Assembly: GCF_042453785.1 (NCBI RefSeq)
Contig: NC_091676.1
Span: 2,673,501 to 2,737,500, forward strand
Reading direction: 5' to 3'
From: Malus domestica
Taxonomy: Eukaryota; Streptophyta; Magnoliopsida; Rosales; Rosaceae
Length of the DNA stretch: 64,000 bases
Shown piece by piece: positions 23,472 through 34,700 of this stretch. The notes under the pieces were generated by a model that worked only from the letters and a program-made list of their open reading frames with translations, was not told the DNA's origin and searched no databases. The first letter of the stretch is position 1; every line of letters begins with the position of its first letter. Both the position numbers and the translations under genes were made by a program.

Positions 23472-24542
23472 TTGAGTATGAGTGGTGCAGGAGCTAGCAG
23501 GGGGTTTCCAGGGGAGATGGGAGAGCACTTTGCAGACGACAGACACACGAAAGTCGAAAGACACAGATGATAAGGTTCAAAAGCTTCTCCCACTAACCCT
23601 AAAATTGACTCATGACTGTATATTTAATTTACTAAAAAGGTAGACGTACGTGGATGCCATTGGAGGGTAATGCAGATATGCAGATGGTGGACCCATTACT
23701 ACTGAAGAAAGATAGCAACACTCTCTGAGGTTTCCTAGCCACTGTTGGGTAATCTGCATATAAATACGCTCACTTATCAATTTACTTGGCCACCTGGACG
23801 TTAATAAAGAAAGATACAGGCTTAATTTTGGTTAGAAAAAAATTTAAAAAAAAAAATGAGAAAGGAAGATGCTTTTATCTTATAATTAAAGAAGAAGAAG
23901 ATATAGTTGCAGATAATTGCATTAGTAGTAATGGTGGGTTATCCACAAAGTTATTTGAATTTACAAATGAAGAGTGTGTGCCGAACATAAGCACTACACG
24001 CTCTTCCCAAATTATTTAATCCTCCACTCATCCAATTGTGCGTGGGAGTGGAATCAACTCTGTTCAGATTTGTCCTTAATTAATTATATGTTTAATCTGA
24101 TTTGTATGGTTAATCTCAATTGTATGCGTACTTACGTGTTCGATATGAATTGAATTTGACATGAAGATCTTTGGATATATTTAGCTGAATAGCTGCATGA
24201 TCAAAGTAGAATATACTTTAAAATTTAATTTGCAGTATCAGAAATATATATACACACATATACTCTTACTGACCTACGTATGTACTTACGTTATTTGGGT
24301 TGTTCTATTGCGCCCAAATTCCTTTACTTATCAGTTAATGGGTGTTGTTGATCGCTGATCATCCTAGTACGAAGTATAAAATTGTCATGAATTCTACCTT
24401 ATATATAACAGTTGAAAGAGAGAACGAAGAAAAAATTAGCTAGTAAACTGATGGCTAATTATGTACGTAATTAAAAGAAGTCTAAGCATTTCTTTGCCCC
24501 AGATTGGTTGAATATCTGAATAATATTCCTTTGTTATATGCT
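22441..24542. other. Gene-free AT-rich stretch
   Basis: No coding region supported. It holds an (AT)n run at about 23430-23470. The short open frames have no recognisable domain and no codon bias like the neighbours. Confidence 0.6.
23430..23470. repeat. (AT)n microsatellite
   Basis: About 20 uninterrupted AT units. Confidence 0.9.
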
Positions 24543-24664
24543 TTCTTAAATGGACAATACTTGAGTACTCCCTAGGGAGTATCCAATTTAATGACCAAAT
24601 GATATGGGCCAATAAAATCAGCATAGCTGTCCCTTTAATTCCTTATTAAACTTTTGCCATATTA

Positions 24665-24922
24665 GGCCATCTCCAGCGGATCCGGCCAAAGGTGTATAGG
24701 GCTAAAAATAGCTTGAAATGACACGAAAACAGTCTCCAACCGAGGGCTAGGCCAAATGGTTGGAGATGGTTTTTTGTCACATGGTTATGTTTGGCCTATG
24801 GCTCTTTGGCCCCCTCGATTGGAGATATTATGAAATATGGTATAACACTGTTCATTAAAATATAATTTCATGGAGAGCTATAAGGTTAAAGGGAGTCCTC
24901 TAGTCCTCGGTTGAAGATGGTC
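24665..24922. mobile_element. Harbinger-type MITE, GGCCATCTCCA family (copy A)
   Basis: Inverted ends GGCCATCTCCAGCGGA and GACCATCTTCAACCGA (opposite strand), with TTA on both sides (24662-24664, 24923-24925). Same family as 46837-47102. Nested in the MULE directly inside its left inverted end. Confidence 0.8.
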
Positions 24923-25123
24923 TTAAGAATCAAACACACCAGTCTGTCTTTATCATGTTTGCCAAACATATGCTATCGTGTTATCCAAACATGTCATCTC
25001 CCTCACCAAAATACCACCAGCCTTCCATCCCACTCATATCCCAAGCTATCATCCTCTCCCACCACCCCCAACCAAGCCTGTCCCACCCATATTCAGCCCA
25101 CCCAACCCTCATTCAATCTGAAA

Positions 25124-28100
25124 TTATATATATACTAAAAGAGAAAAACAACTGAAACACTGTCCATAAGCACAGTGTTCTTCCATTTTTTCCCTTCTTG
25201 ATTTTCTGTTATTTCATGTATGCCCCTGATATCCACGTGTCCTTTGCTTCTATGTGATGTCGACGCGTTGCATGGTTCCAGAAGTTCTCGAGCCTTCCTT
25301 TTTTTATTTCAATTTCGATCTCTGCCTCACAAAAGCTCTTCGTGCTCTAATGGCTCTCTGATCTCCAGTTCTCTATTTCTCTCTCTCTCTCTCTCTCTCT
25401 CTTGCTAAAAATCATGATTAGCAACCTGAAGCAAAAAACTCAGTTTCTCTTGCACGAAATCAATTTTCTTCCCATCATCGATTTTGACTGCATGCACACC
25501 TATCAAGCCCTATAATCCAACCGAACTCACTCCCTTCAAGCCCATATTTGCTCTTCCACTCGCTGCCCAGAAAATCAAGTTCTCAAGGTTCGATGTTTCA
25601 TCAATTTCCTCCCCCTCAAAGATTATTTTGGTCTTTCGTGCATACTGATTTTTTATTTCTATTAATTTTGGTTGTGTGATTAGTGATTTTAAAATTTTGA
25701 GTTTTTCTTTCTGTCGTTTCTATGGTTTTTCGTTCTGCATATTTCAATTACTCTCTCTTGCAGCGAAACCATCGCGACCACTAGGGGCCACTACCGCGTT
25801 AAATTACGGGCTTCAATCGTTTTCTAAAACCTTCTGTACTCATGGTAAGTTATTCTAGGTTTTATTCCATATTCAGGTCATCCCCAATTTCAAAAGTTTA
25901 GGGAATTGGTTCGTTTCCGTGTTGCATGTTTAACATTCTTCTGTGTGATGCTGAGTTGAGGCTATACAAACTGGAATCGTTGAAGGTTGGGTTGAATTTG
26001 GCCAAATTTGGGTGAGAACCGTTAAAATCTAATCATAATTTTCTATAAAATTCCCTGTATGTTTATTATCTGTTTCCAACAGCAGGTAATCAGGAGTTTT
26101 ATTTGATCTTCTCTATGCAGAACCAGAAAGACTTTTTCAAGTATTAAATGTTAGGGTTTCAGTTGCCAAAGTCTGGCGACTTGATTCAGGTCGAACGCCG
26201 CCGAGTCAGACACCTCTGTTACGATGTAAAGTGAATCGTAGGTAAGTTGATGCTTAATTTTTACGGTATTTTCGAGTTTTTTTTGCCAGTTTGTTTTATA
26301 TTTTTAACCCGTTTAGCACCCTTTTGCCTCAGAGCTCGGTTGCTGGATGGAGTTGCTCAGTTCGCGCATAACAAGGTCGATTTGGATTCAGGTTGCCTCC
26401 AAATTTTCTTGCTTTTTACCATTCTCTGCTTCGAATTACTAAATCACTTCATTTTTTTTGGAAATTTTATTGGTGGTGGAGTTAATTACTGAGATAAAGT
26501 TGTGGGCTTTGTCTTTGTGTTTATTTTGGATTGGAGATTCCCTTCTTCCCATTCCTCTGTAAGCCCCTTTTTACTTCACTGTCACTATTGTGCTACTCAA
26601 TATTCAGTCAATGAAGAATGTAATTAATTTAGCTCCCCTGATTTTCTTCTTTAATTTATCTTTTGTTTGTTTTAATTGGATAATCTCACGAAGTGAACAA
26701 GAAGGAATTGACAACTGGGATTTTTTAGCAAGTAATAATGGAATTTATGAATTAGGTGTGTGCTTGATCCGAAGAGGTCTCAAAACATTGCAATTCTTTC
26801 TTATTGCATTTAGTCCAATTTGGAAAGTAAGTTGTGATTCTGTAACGATGTGTTGAAGGGCCATTTGTTGAGTTCATCAATGGAATTTCGTTGTTATGTA
26901 TTTTCGTACTTTGGTATAAATTATAATTGATAATTAAGGATTAAATGTCATGAGGTTCCTTTTGTTTAAGATAGACAAGTAAAAAGGAATTGAAGAAGTG
27001 GGTTTGGGTTAGTATGAAAACTGAAATAGAATTGTACTTGCTGTTGTTGCAGGGAAATGAAACAGAATTGTACCTTCTGCAAAATTATCGAGTGGTAGCA
27101 ATTTGCAGATTCCCTAATCAATTGAATTGTTTCCAATTTTATTTATCTTCCTGTAATTTTCTGAAAAAAATGGTTGTTTTGTTGCAAAAAGCAGGGCTAT
27201 GCTCCAACGTATTCAAGACTTGAAGATTTCGAAGTTTCCTTGCTTTGTCTTCGAATTCAGGTATTTTGTTATTAATTTGATTGCATTGTATTTCTTGATT
27301 TGAATGAAATGGATGCATCTGGTCCTGCAATTAAACATGAATTCCATGGAGTCAAGTAAACTTAATCACAATTGATAATTTTGATTAATTTTTTTTAAGT
27401 TTTGACTGATTAGGACCGTTTCAATAGACCTATTGCAAGTGCTAGAGATACTTGGTTTGATGTGCTTGAACGCTACTCCAACGACTACGAAACACACAAG
27501 TAACATTTACAAATTTCTTCTAATTTCGCAATTTCCATGAATATTTCACACCTTTTGTTATGTCTTCTTAATTTCTATTATCATCGTGTTACTCGCAAAC
27601 ATTGTGAATTCTGTGTTTTTTCCGCATTCAATTACTAAAAATGATTTTCATCCGTTAAAAAATATAGAAAAAAAAGATTTGTCTATTGGGTCCAAAAAAG
27701 GCCAAGTTGACAGTACTAACACTACTTTGCAAGAAAATTTAGTTCAAACTATTTTTTTAGATGCATTTACCATGGTACGCTTCTATCATTAGTCCCCGCT
27801 GGTTTGCAGAATGAGCTGGAAGAGTGTTGCAAATTTTGTTGGGAAACCTACTACTATAGTTTTCAGAATGGTTATGTCACATACTCTGCTATTCTTCCTG
27901 TCAAAAGGAGGAAGGTTTGCATCTTTTACTCAAATAGATGACTTCTAAATTTTGTCTTTACAGGAGGCTTTATTAATAGTGACTTTAGACCACAAGAGGA
28001 AGGCTTGATACAACGCTGTTCAAGTTGGGTTACTGGTGAACGCCTAAGCTTTTTTACTTTAATGGACATCAATGCTTTTTGGGTCGTTAATGTTTGTTTT

Positions 28101-28333
28101 CCGTCCATTTTCCTTGCTGCTTTTGTATTTAGGATTTTAAGCTCAATCGTGAAATTGAGTGTAGGCCTTTTTTATTGTACATAAGTTCTTAACGTGGAGT
28201 CAATACAAATCTTCCTTGTACATATTCTACTGTTTAAGTAATGAACAAAATTATTCTCAATGTTTCCAGCTATCATTTATCAATTTTAACGTTTTTAAAG
28301 CCCGCAGCGAAGCGCGGGTATTCTTGCTTGTTT
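25124..28333 (+). mobile_element. Probable non-autonomous Helitron with captured exons
   Basis: The right end has a GC-rich hairpin, GCCCGCAGCGAAGCGCGGGT at about 28300-28319, followed about 10 nt later by CTTG; plant Helitrons end in such a hairpin then CTRR, so the last bases look mutated. The left end (TATACTAAAAGAGAAAAACA near 25128) resembles Helitron 5' starts I recall. Inside are exon-like blocks with splice-like borders (for example TTGCAG|CG near 25762 to CATG|GTAAGT near 25846, and GCAG|GG near 27193). No Rep/helicase is seen. Ends are approximate. Confidence 0.55.
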
Positions 28334-28879
28334 TTTCTAAATTCAGTTTAATTTGCACATGATGCCAGAGCCTACGAGGCCACGGGATTGGGTTGATGGA
28401 GGTTGGAGGAGGATAGGAGTTGTCCAGACCTGCCATGACAGGGGTAATGGGAGGAAGAAGAGGGTTGTTTGTTTCTTAACATAACAAAAGTTTAATAAAG
28501 AATTAAAGGGACAGCTGTGCTGAATTTATTGGCCAATGTCATTTGGTTAGTAAATTAGGTACTTCCAGTGAGTACCAAGTATTATCCTTCTTGAATTTGA
28601 CTTCACCAACTACTTATAGTTTATCCATGCTAAGAGTCCACTGATAAAAACATTAAGAAATAGGCAAAGGGGAATTAATTATTTTATTTTATAAAGAAAA
28701 TTAATTTGTTATATGCTTTGACTGGTAAATGTATTTTATGTGGAACTAGTGAAGGCTCCTAATTAATTGTCGAATGCTGAAAAGGGGTACGACTCATAGC
28801 CGCTGATTCAAAGTCATAGGTACATCCTTGACACTCAGAGGCTCATGATGGTAAATGGTTGGAAGAAGGGAAATAATAA

Positions 28880-29252
28880 CTTTATCTGAGCAGGTGGTGT
28901 TTTAAGAGATTATGATGGTAAATGGATTTCTGGATTACCAATTTGGGCACATGTAAGATTCTTATTGATGAGTTGTTGGGATTTAATTTATTTGGGCTTA
29001 CAATTGGCACGAAGATTACGGATTCATAAACTATTAGTAGAATCATACTCTGCACTCACAGTTCATTTCGTGTTGAAAGCTGCTGGCGACAATCATCATA
29101 TGGGTCCTCTTGTTTTGGGCCTGGCATGTCGAGAGTTGCTTTCAAGATCTTGGCAATGGGATCTTCGACATGTCTATGGAGAAAAGAATTTTGTAGTGAA
29201 CAGTTTAGCAAACTATAGTCTTGATTTAGATTTAGGCAATTTTTTACTTTGA
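28880..29252 (+). pseudogene. LINE-type RNase H domain remnant
   Basis: The upstream frame piece GGVLRDYDGKW is followed by an open frame from 28965 (95 codons) containing LVESYSALTVHFV, ELLSRSWQWDLRHVYGEKN and SLANYSLDL. These match the order of the RVT_3/RNase H domain carried by plant non-LTR elements and by putative RNase H proteins. In the family the second motif is normally ETDSA; here it reads ESYSA, so a catalytic Asp is lost, and no reverse transcriptase is present upstream. A dead fragment. Confidence 0.7.
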
Positions 29253-29748
29253 CAATCCTCCTTGTTCAGTTAGTTTTGTTCATGAGAATTGACTTGGAAT
29301 GTCCAAATCTAAATTTATTATTGATTAATTTTCTTTGAACTCTTACTTTTAACCCCATTTTGTCCAAAAATAAATAAAAAGGTTGTGAGTCTCACTCATC
29401 CAAGTCAAATACAAGGTTTGAAAGAATAATAAGATTAAGATAATTACTAATATTCCACAGGCCATGCATGACTATCTGTAATACAATGTCCCGGTCCTCA
29501 ACAACCATGCAACCACAGACCATCCTGCGCTGCGTGATATTATAATATATGGCCTTGGAATAAATACCTTCGTATAAACTATAAACTATAAACTATAAAA
29601 TAGTTGTCTGTACAGATAGAGAGACTTGATTAGACTACGTTATTTATGCATATACCATGACATTTCGAACTAACAATTATTACAAGCCCACACGTCGGCA
29701 TATCTGGGTGCAAAGAGTCTCAGTCAGAACTCAGAGTGAATACGGCGG

Positions 29749-29958
29749 GGACCTGGATTGTCTGCCCTCTCCCATCTCATCCCCTTCTATTTCTGTGGTC
29801 ACGGTTAAGCCATGTCAACATTTTATATTTATTTTTTTTATAGAAATAATAAGACAAAAGCAATAGGAATATAAAATGTTGACGTGGTTTGACCGTGACT
29901 ACATAAATATGAGGAAATGAGAAGGGTATGGGATGGGAAAGGCAGACAATCCAGGTCC
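29749..29958. mobile_element. Hairpin Mutator-type MITE with exact 9-bp TSD
   Basis: A 210-bp element whose arms (GGACCTGGATTGTCTGCC and its complement) pair over most of their length around an AT-rich centre. The exact 9-bp duplication ATACGGCGG lies at 29740-29748 and 29959-29967. The exact duplication implies a fairly recent insertion. Confidence 0.88.
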
Positions 29959-30601
29959 ATACGGCGGTGCATCAAATTGATACGCACAAATTAATAGCCT
30001 GTAGTACTAATATGCTGTCAATTTACAAGTCAAGGTTCTGCATTATATCTAGTCACTGACCAGTTATTGCATGCCAACGACAGGTCCTCCTGCATATGCT
30101 TCCTTCTTACTTTAGCTCTCTTTGTCGATCTACGAAGTGTTACGAGGCATACCAATATTACCATATCAAGCCCCTAAAATTAACTAATTCTCTATAATAA
30201 TGATGAACAACTTATATAAAACGAGTTTATCATTGTCGCGAATTCTTGATTTGAGAAATAATATTATGATAATAAAAAATTACTCATGACACTTTATTAT
30301 TGAACTGAAATATATATCGTGATAAGCCGTGAACCCAATTCATATAATTCTTTATCACATTAATCTCGCCACGAGTAATATGCTGGCCTATCACGTTAAA
30401 GTTTCCAAAAGGGGAAAAAAAGAAAGAAATAGAATGGTTTGTTTTCCTATCTTCTACAACTTTAGTTCATACGTGAACATGCACGTCGTAGTCGATCGGT
30501 AGCCACCAGTTCTGTTCAGGTAGTAGGTTAATTTGGTATCTCCAAAGCCATGGGAGAAGAATATCTGTACGTACACGGAACTTGTGACCACACGGGCATG
30601 T

Positions 30602-30607
30602 CACGTG
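30602..30607. promoter_or_regulatory. G-box upstream of BRUTUS (distal)
   Basis: CACGTG about 1.1 kb upstream of the BRUTUS start codon. bHLH iron regulators and bZIP factors bind this core; function inferred. Confidence 0.35.
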
Positions 30608-31141
30608 CCTCCCAAACATTGGCACGTCCTCCACGTCCGCCTCATGTCTAATTAAGCCCTACTCCGGTAATAATCTCAAATGATTGAAATATCCCAAATA
30701 CCGCATATAGAAAAGAAGAATTTATATATCTTAATTTCAATTAATACTGAGATTTTTTATAATAAAATCTTGCACCTATTGAACTATGCAAGTAATAATT
30801 AATAAGTTGAAGATAATTTCTACTAAAACACTCATTATCAACCAAAACCCTATAAAATTATCAGTTTAATCATCTAATTAAACAGAACATGAATAAGGAA
30901 TATGGGGCAGAAATGTAATTTTACACAACTAAATTTTGCTGTTTTTTTTCCAAAAATTTTAAAAATTAAAAAAACTTCTCACTCCCATATTCTCTATCAC
31001 TCTCTTCCTCTCTCCTTCTATTTCAAAAACAAAACAAAAAAATTTCTCACACACTTTATGTATGCCCATACGCTAGTATCAATATTATTAAAAATGAACC
31101 CTTAACCTGTCTCTATGATAAGATCTACCTTGGCTACCTGA

Positions 31142-31272
31142 TTTTATCCGTCACTGAGTGGATGCTTACGTGGTCAAAACGACAAACCATGTACACGTGA
31201 TGGTGCAACCTGTATGATATTATCCATCACTGAGTGGATGCTTACGTGGTCAAAACGATAGTCCATGTACAC
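31142..31272. repeat. Direct repeat in the BRUTUS promoter
   Basis: Two ~55-bp copies, 31142-31196 and 31218-31272, 76 bp apart. Both contain CACTGAGTGGATGCTTACG, then TGGTCAAAACGA and CCATGTACAC. Each copy has a TTACGTGG core (ABRE-like ACGTGG). The first copy runs into a G-box at 31194. Confidence 0.85.
31194..31199. promoter_or_regulatory. G-box upstream of BRUTUS (middle)
   Basis: CACGTG at the junction of the first promoter repeat, about 510 bp upstream of the start codon. Confidence 0.4.
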
Positions 31273-31315
31273 AGTCCAAAACCGCCGTGGTGGTGGCGTA
31301 CTCACGCGTGGAGGG

Positions 31316-31321
31316 CACGTG
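31316..31321. promoter_or_regulatory. G-box upstream of BRUTUS (proximal)
   Basis: CACGTG in GGGCACGTGTAATATA, about 390 bp upstream of the start codon and just before an AT-rich stretch. Confidence 0.4.
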
Positions 31322-31706
31322 TAATATATAATTGTTTCTCCTCCCGACAACTATTGTACTCGTCATCATTCTCCTCAAACTTGTATATTTACGACAACAA
31401 CCCTAAAGTATAACCTCAGTCTCATTAATGACCCCTACCTATAAAACACGGTGGCCAGTTCGCGACGTGGACAACTATAAAATGTCCCCTCCCTTATCTT
31501 CTTGCAAGGCGTTGAACGTTCTCGTGCTCTCGCCCGTCCCGTCCTCCTCGCACAATCAGAACCACCATAAACGAGCGCGCGTGTATGTCTGCATTTTGGT
31601 GAGCCGACCAGATTCCCCAAATCTAGCAGCACAGGAATCCCTAGGGTTTATGGAAATCTGAATCGGTAATCACATTCCCAAATTTACGACGTGTTGGTTT
31701 CTATAA

Positions 31707-34700
31707 ATGGCGGCACCATTTCCTGGCGGTGGAGGTGTGGCGGTAATGGCTGGACCCTTAGCCCCGCTCGATCCTTCTCCGTCCAAGACTTGCCTGAAGA
31801 GCTCGGCTCACAAGTCGCCGATCCTCATCTTCTTGCTGTTTCACAAGGCTATTCTCTCCGAGCTCGACGGCCTCCACCGAGCCGCCATGGCCTTCGCCAC
31901 CAGCGAAGGCTCCGCCGCTGGAATTCAGCCCTTGCTGGAGGGCTACCGCTTCCTCCGCGCTATTTATAAGCACCATTGCAAGGCCGAGGACGAGGTGTGT
32001 TTGTGGTTTGACTCTGGCCTGTGACACTGTATGCTTATAGCATTCCAGTTGTTTCAGATTTCAATTTTGTAGAGAATTTGGTGATTAGTGTTAGTATTAT
32101 TGGTTTAATTATTCATCGTCTATGCGTTATGTAACTATTTAACTACATTTTATGGTAGTGATGGTTATACTTGCTCAATTTTGAGGTTGTAGATTATGCA
32201 CAAACTGTTTAGGAAGTAAAAATTGATGGATTGGGGCTTTTTCAGGTCATATTTCCAGCTCTAGATATACGGGTGAAGAATGTGGCTCGAACGTATTCTC
32301 TTGAACACGAGGGAGAGAGCGTTCTTTTCGATCAACTGTTTGAGCTGCTAGACTCCGATAAACAAAATGAGGAGAGCTACCGGAGAGAGTTGGCTTCTTG
32401 TACTGGAGCCATCCAAACATCAATCAGCCAGCATATGTCCAAGGAAGAGGAACAGGTATTTGTTTCATCCCCTTGTTAACTTTACATGATTTTCGCCATT
32501 GTTGAACAAATGCTGAGTTTTATTGAATTTGGCAGGTCTTCCCTTTGCTTATTGAGAAGTTTTCATTCGAGGAGCAAGCTTCCTTGGTGTGGCAGTTTCT
32601 GTGTAGTATTCCTGTTAACATGATGGCAGAATTTCTTCCGTGGCTCTCTTCCTCCATATCATCCGACGAACATCAGGATATGCGCAAGTACTTGAGCAAA
32701 GTAATACCAGAAGAGAAGCTTCTGCAGCAGGTGAGGGTTGCTTTTCACGGCATATCATTTCAAGTTGTTTATTAGAGAAAGAAATATATGTTTTGCTGAC
32801 CTTAGGTTTTTTTTTATGATGCGGAGGTTGTATTTGCCTGGATGGAAGGGGAAAATGTTTCACAGGGCAAAGGTAATTCCGAGGGGCAATTTCAAGATTC
32901 TGTAAATAAGGGGAAGTGCGCGTGCGAATCTTCCAGGACTTGTAAAAGGAAACGTGTGGACGTACAATCTGATAATTCCAGCACCATGGTTTCGAATCCT
33001 ATAGATGAAATACTTTTTTGGCACAATGCTATAAAAAGAGAGTTAAGTGACATAGCTGAGGCCGTCAGGAGGATAAAACTTTTTGGAGATTTTTCTGATT
33101 TGTCTGCATTCAACAAGAGGTTGCAGTTCATTGCAGAAGTTTGTATTTTCCATAGGTATGGTTTTTGGCCTTGTCTGTTCCTTTGATATTCTTCTTGTTG
33201 CGAAATGACATACTCCTAATGCATTGAATTCTTTGCTTCGACATCTTATATTATGACCAAGGACAACTAGTAGGGGCCATCAGTCAGTCTGCATAATGGT
33301 TAGCTTGAACCGCGTTTTGCCACCTCTTGTGCCTATTTTAATCAAATCGTGTTAATTACTAAAATGTTCAGTTCCATGAGTTATGCAAGGTTATGATTTT
33401 TGAGACGATAACTTGTTGTTGTGTATACTTTAGTATCTTGTAATTTTAAGTTTCAATAGATCATATGTTCTGTGCCATCATGGGTTATGTGCAGTTGAAT
33501 TCTTTTTGGGTTCATAACTGTGAACGAACACTAGACATCAGTGCTGTATAAAGACTTGTATGAATCAAATGCTTTACATACTTGGTATCTTATGATTGCC
33601 TACGTATTATGAGATGAGTTTCTCTTGACTTCACTGCAGCATTGCTGAGGACAAAGTTATATTCCCTTCTCTAGATGCAGAACTCAATATTGCTCACGAG
33701 CACGCAGAAGAAGAAATTCAATTTGACAAGCTTAGGTGCCTCATGGAAAGCATCCAGAGAGCAGGAGCTAACTCATCCACTTCTGAATTTTATATGAAGT
33801 TATGCTCTCATGCTGATCAGATAAAAGATGGCATACTGAAGCACTTCCAGAATGAGGAACTTCAGGTGCGTGCTGTTTCCACTTCCAATATGACAATGAG
33901 CTGACCTGCCTAAGAGAGGGAGAGAATATCTAACCTATTTTTCACATTCCTAAGATCATAGTCAAATAAGTAGAGAGCAAGTTATAGGAAAGTAACTTTC
34001 CTATTTGTTTCATGAATTCGTTTAAAGGAAAGTTGTGGGCACCATGGAAATCAGTTCTCCCACCTGACATAATTTTTTTTCTGCAATTTTTATAGGTTTT
34101 GTGAGAGAGGAAAAGAAACATTCTAAAATTATCTCTGATAAGTTGATAATAAGTTCCCTGCATCTTTCTTGTTGTCCAGACTAGAGTATTTGAAAGCTTC
34201 AAGGATTTTATCCTGAAAACCGAACATACAAGAAAAGTAATTTTCTTTTCCGTTCTTATATCTGGAAAGCTAGATGCTTTAGGTATTTTGTTAGACAAAT
34301 GCATGAATATGATAATTTAGTTTCCAATTCTAGACATCGGTTTAAAATAGTTTATTTGAGAGTGTTGTGACTGTGAGCAGTGTCTAGGGTGCCTTAACAA
34401 TGTTGTTATTCTGATTCAGCGTTTATTCTGTTCAAGCATATTTGTTCTGCTCAAATGTCATCTTATGAGTACATTGCATTTTAGGTCCTTCCACTTGCTC
34501 GTAAGCATTTTAGCCCCAAAAGACAGAGGGATCTTATGTATCAAAGCTTATGCATGATGCCCTTGAAGTTGATTGAGTGTGTCTTGCCATGGTTGGTAGG
34601 ATCGCTTACTGAAAAGGAAGCAAGTTCCTTTCTTCAAAATCTTCGAATAGCAGGTTCCTCCTGAGTTATCAAATTATTACTATTGTTATTTTTATTCCAG

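Larger units (their letters stand above)
24552..28587. mobile_element. Mutator-like element (MULE), 4.04 kb, non-autonomous
   Basis: Inverted ends of about 110 bp (24552-24662 and 28477-28587) match at roughly 85% by eye. Shared blocks include ATACTTG, GGCCAATAAA and GCTGTCCCTTTAATTC, then TTATTAAACTTTTG. The flanking 9-bp duplications are TTCTTAAAT (24543-24551) and TTCTTGAAT (28588-28596), 8 of 9 matching. No transposase is visible inside; instead there is a Harbinger-type MITE and a probable Helitron with exon-like pieces. Long TIRs plus a 9-bp TSD are diagnostic of the Mutator superfamily. Confidence 0.85.
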
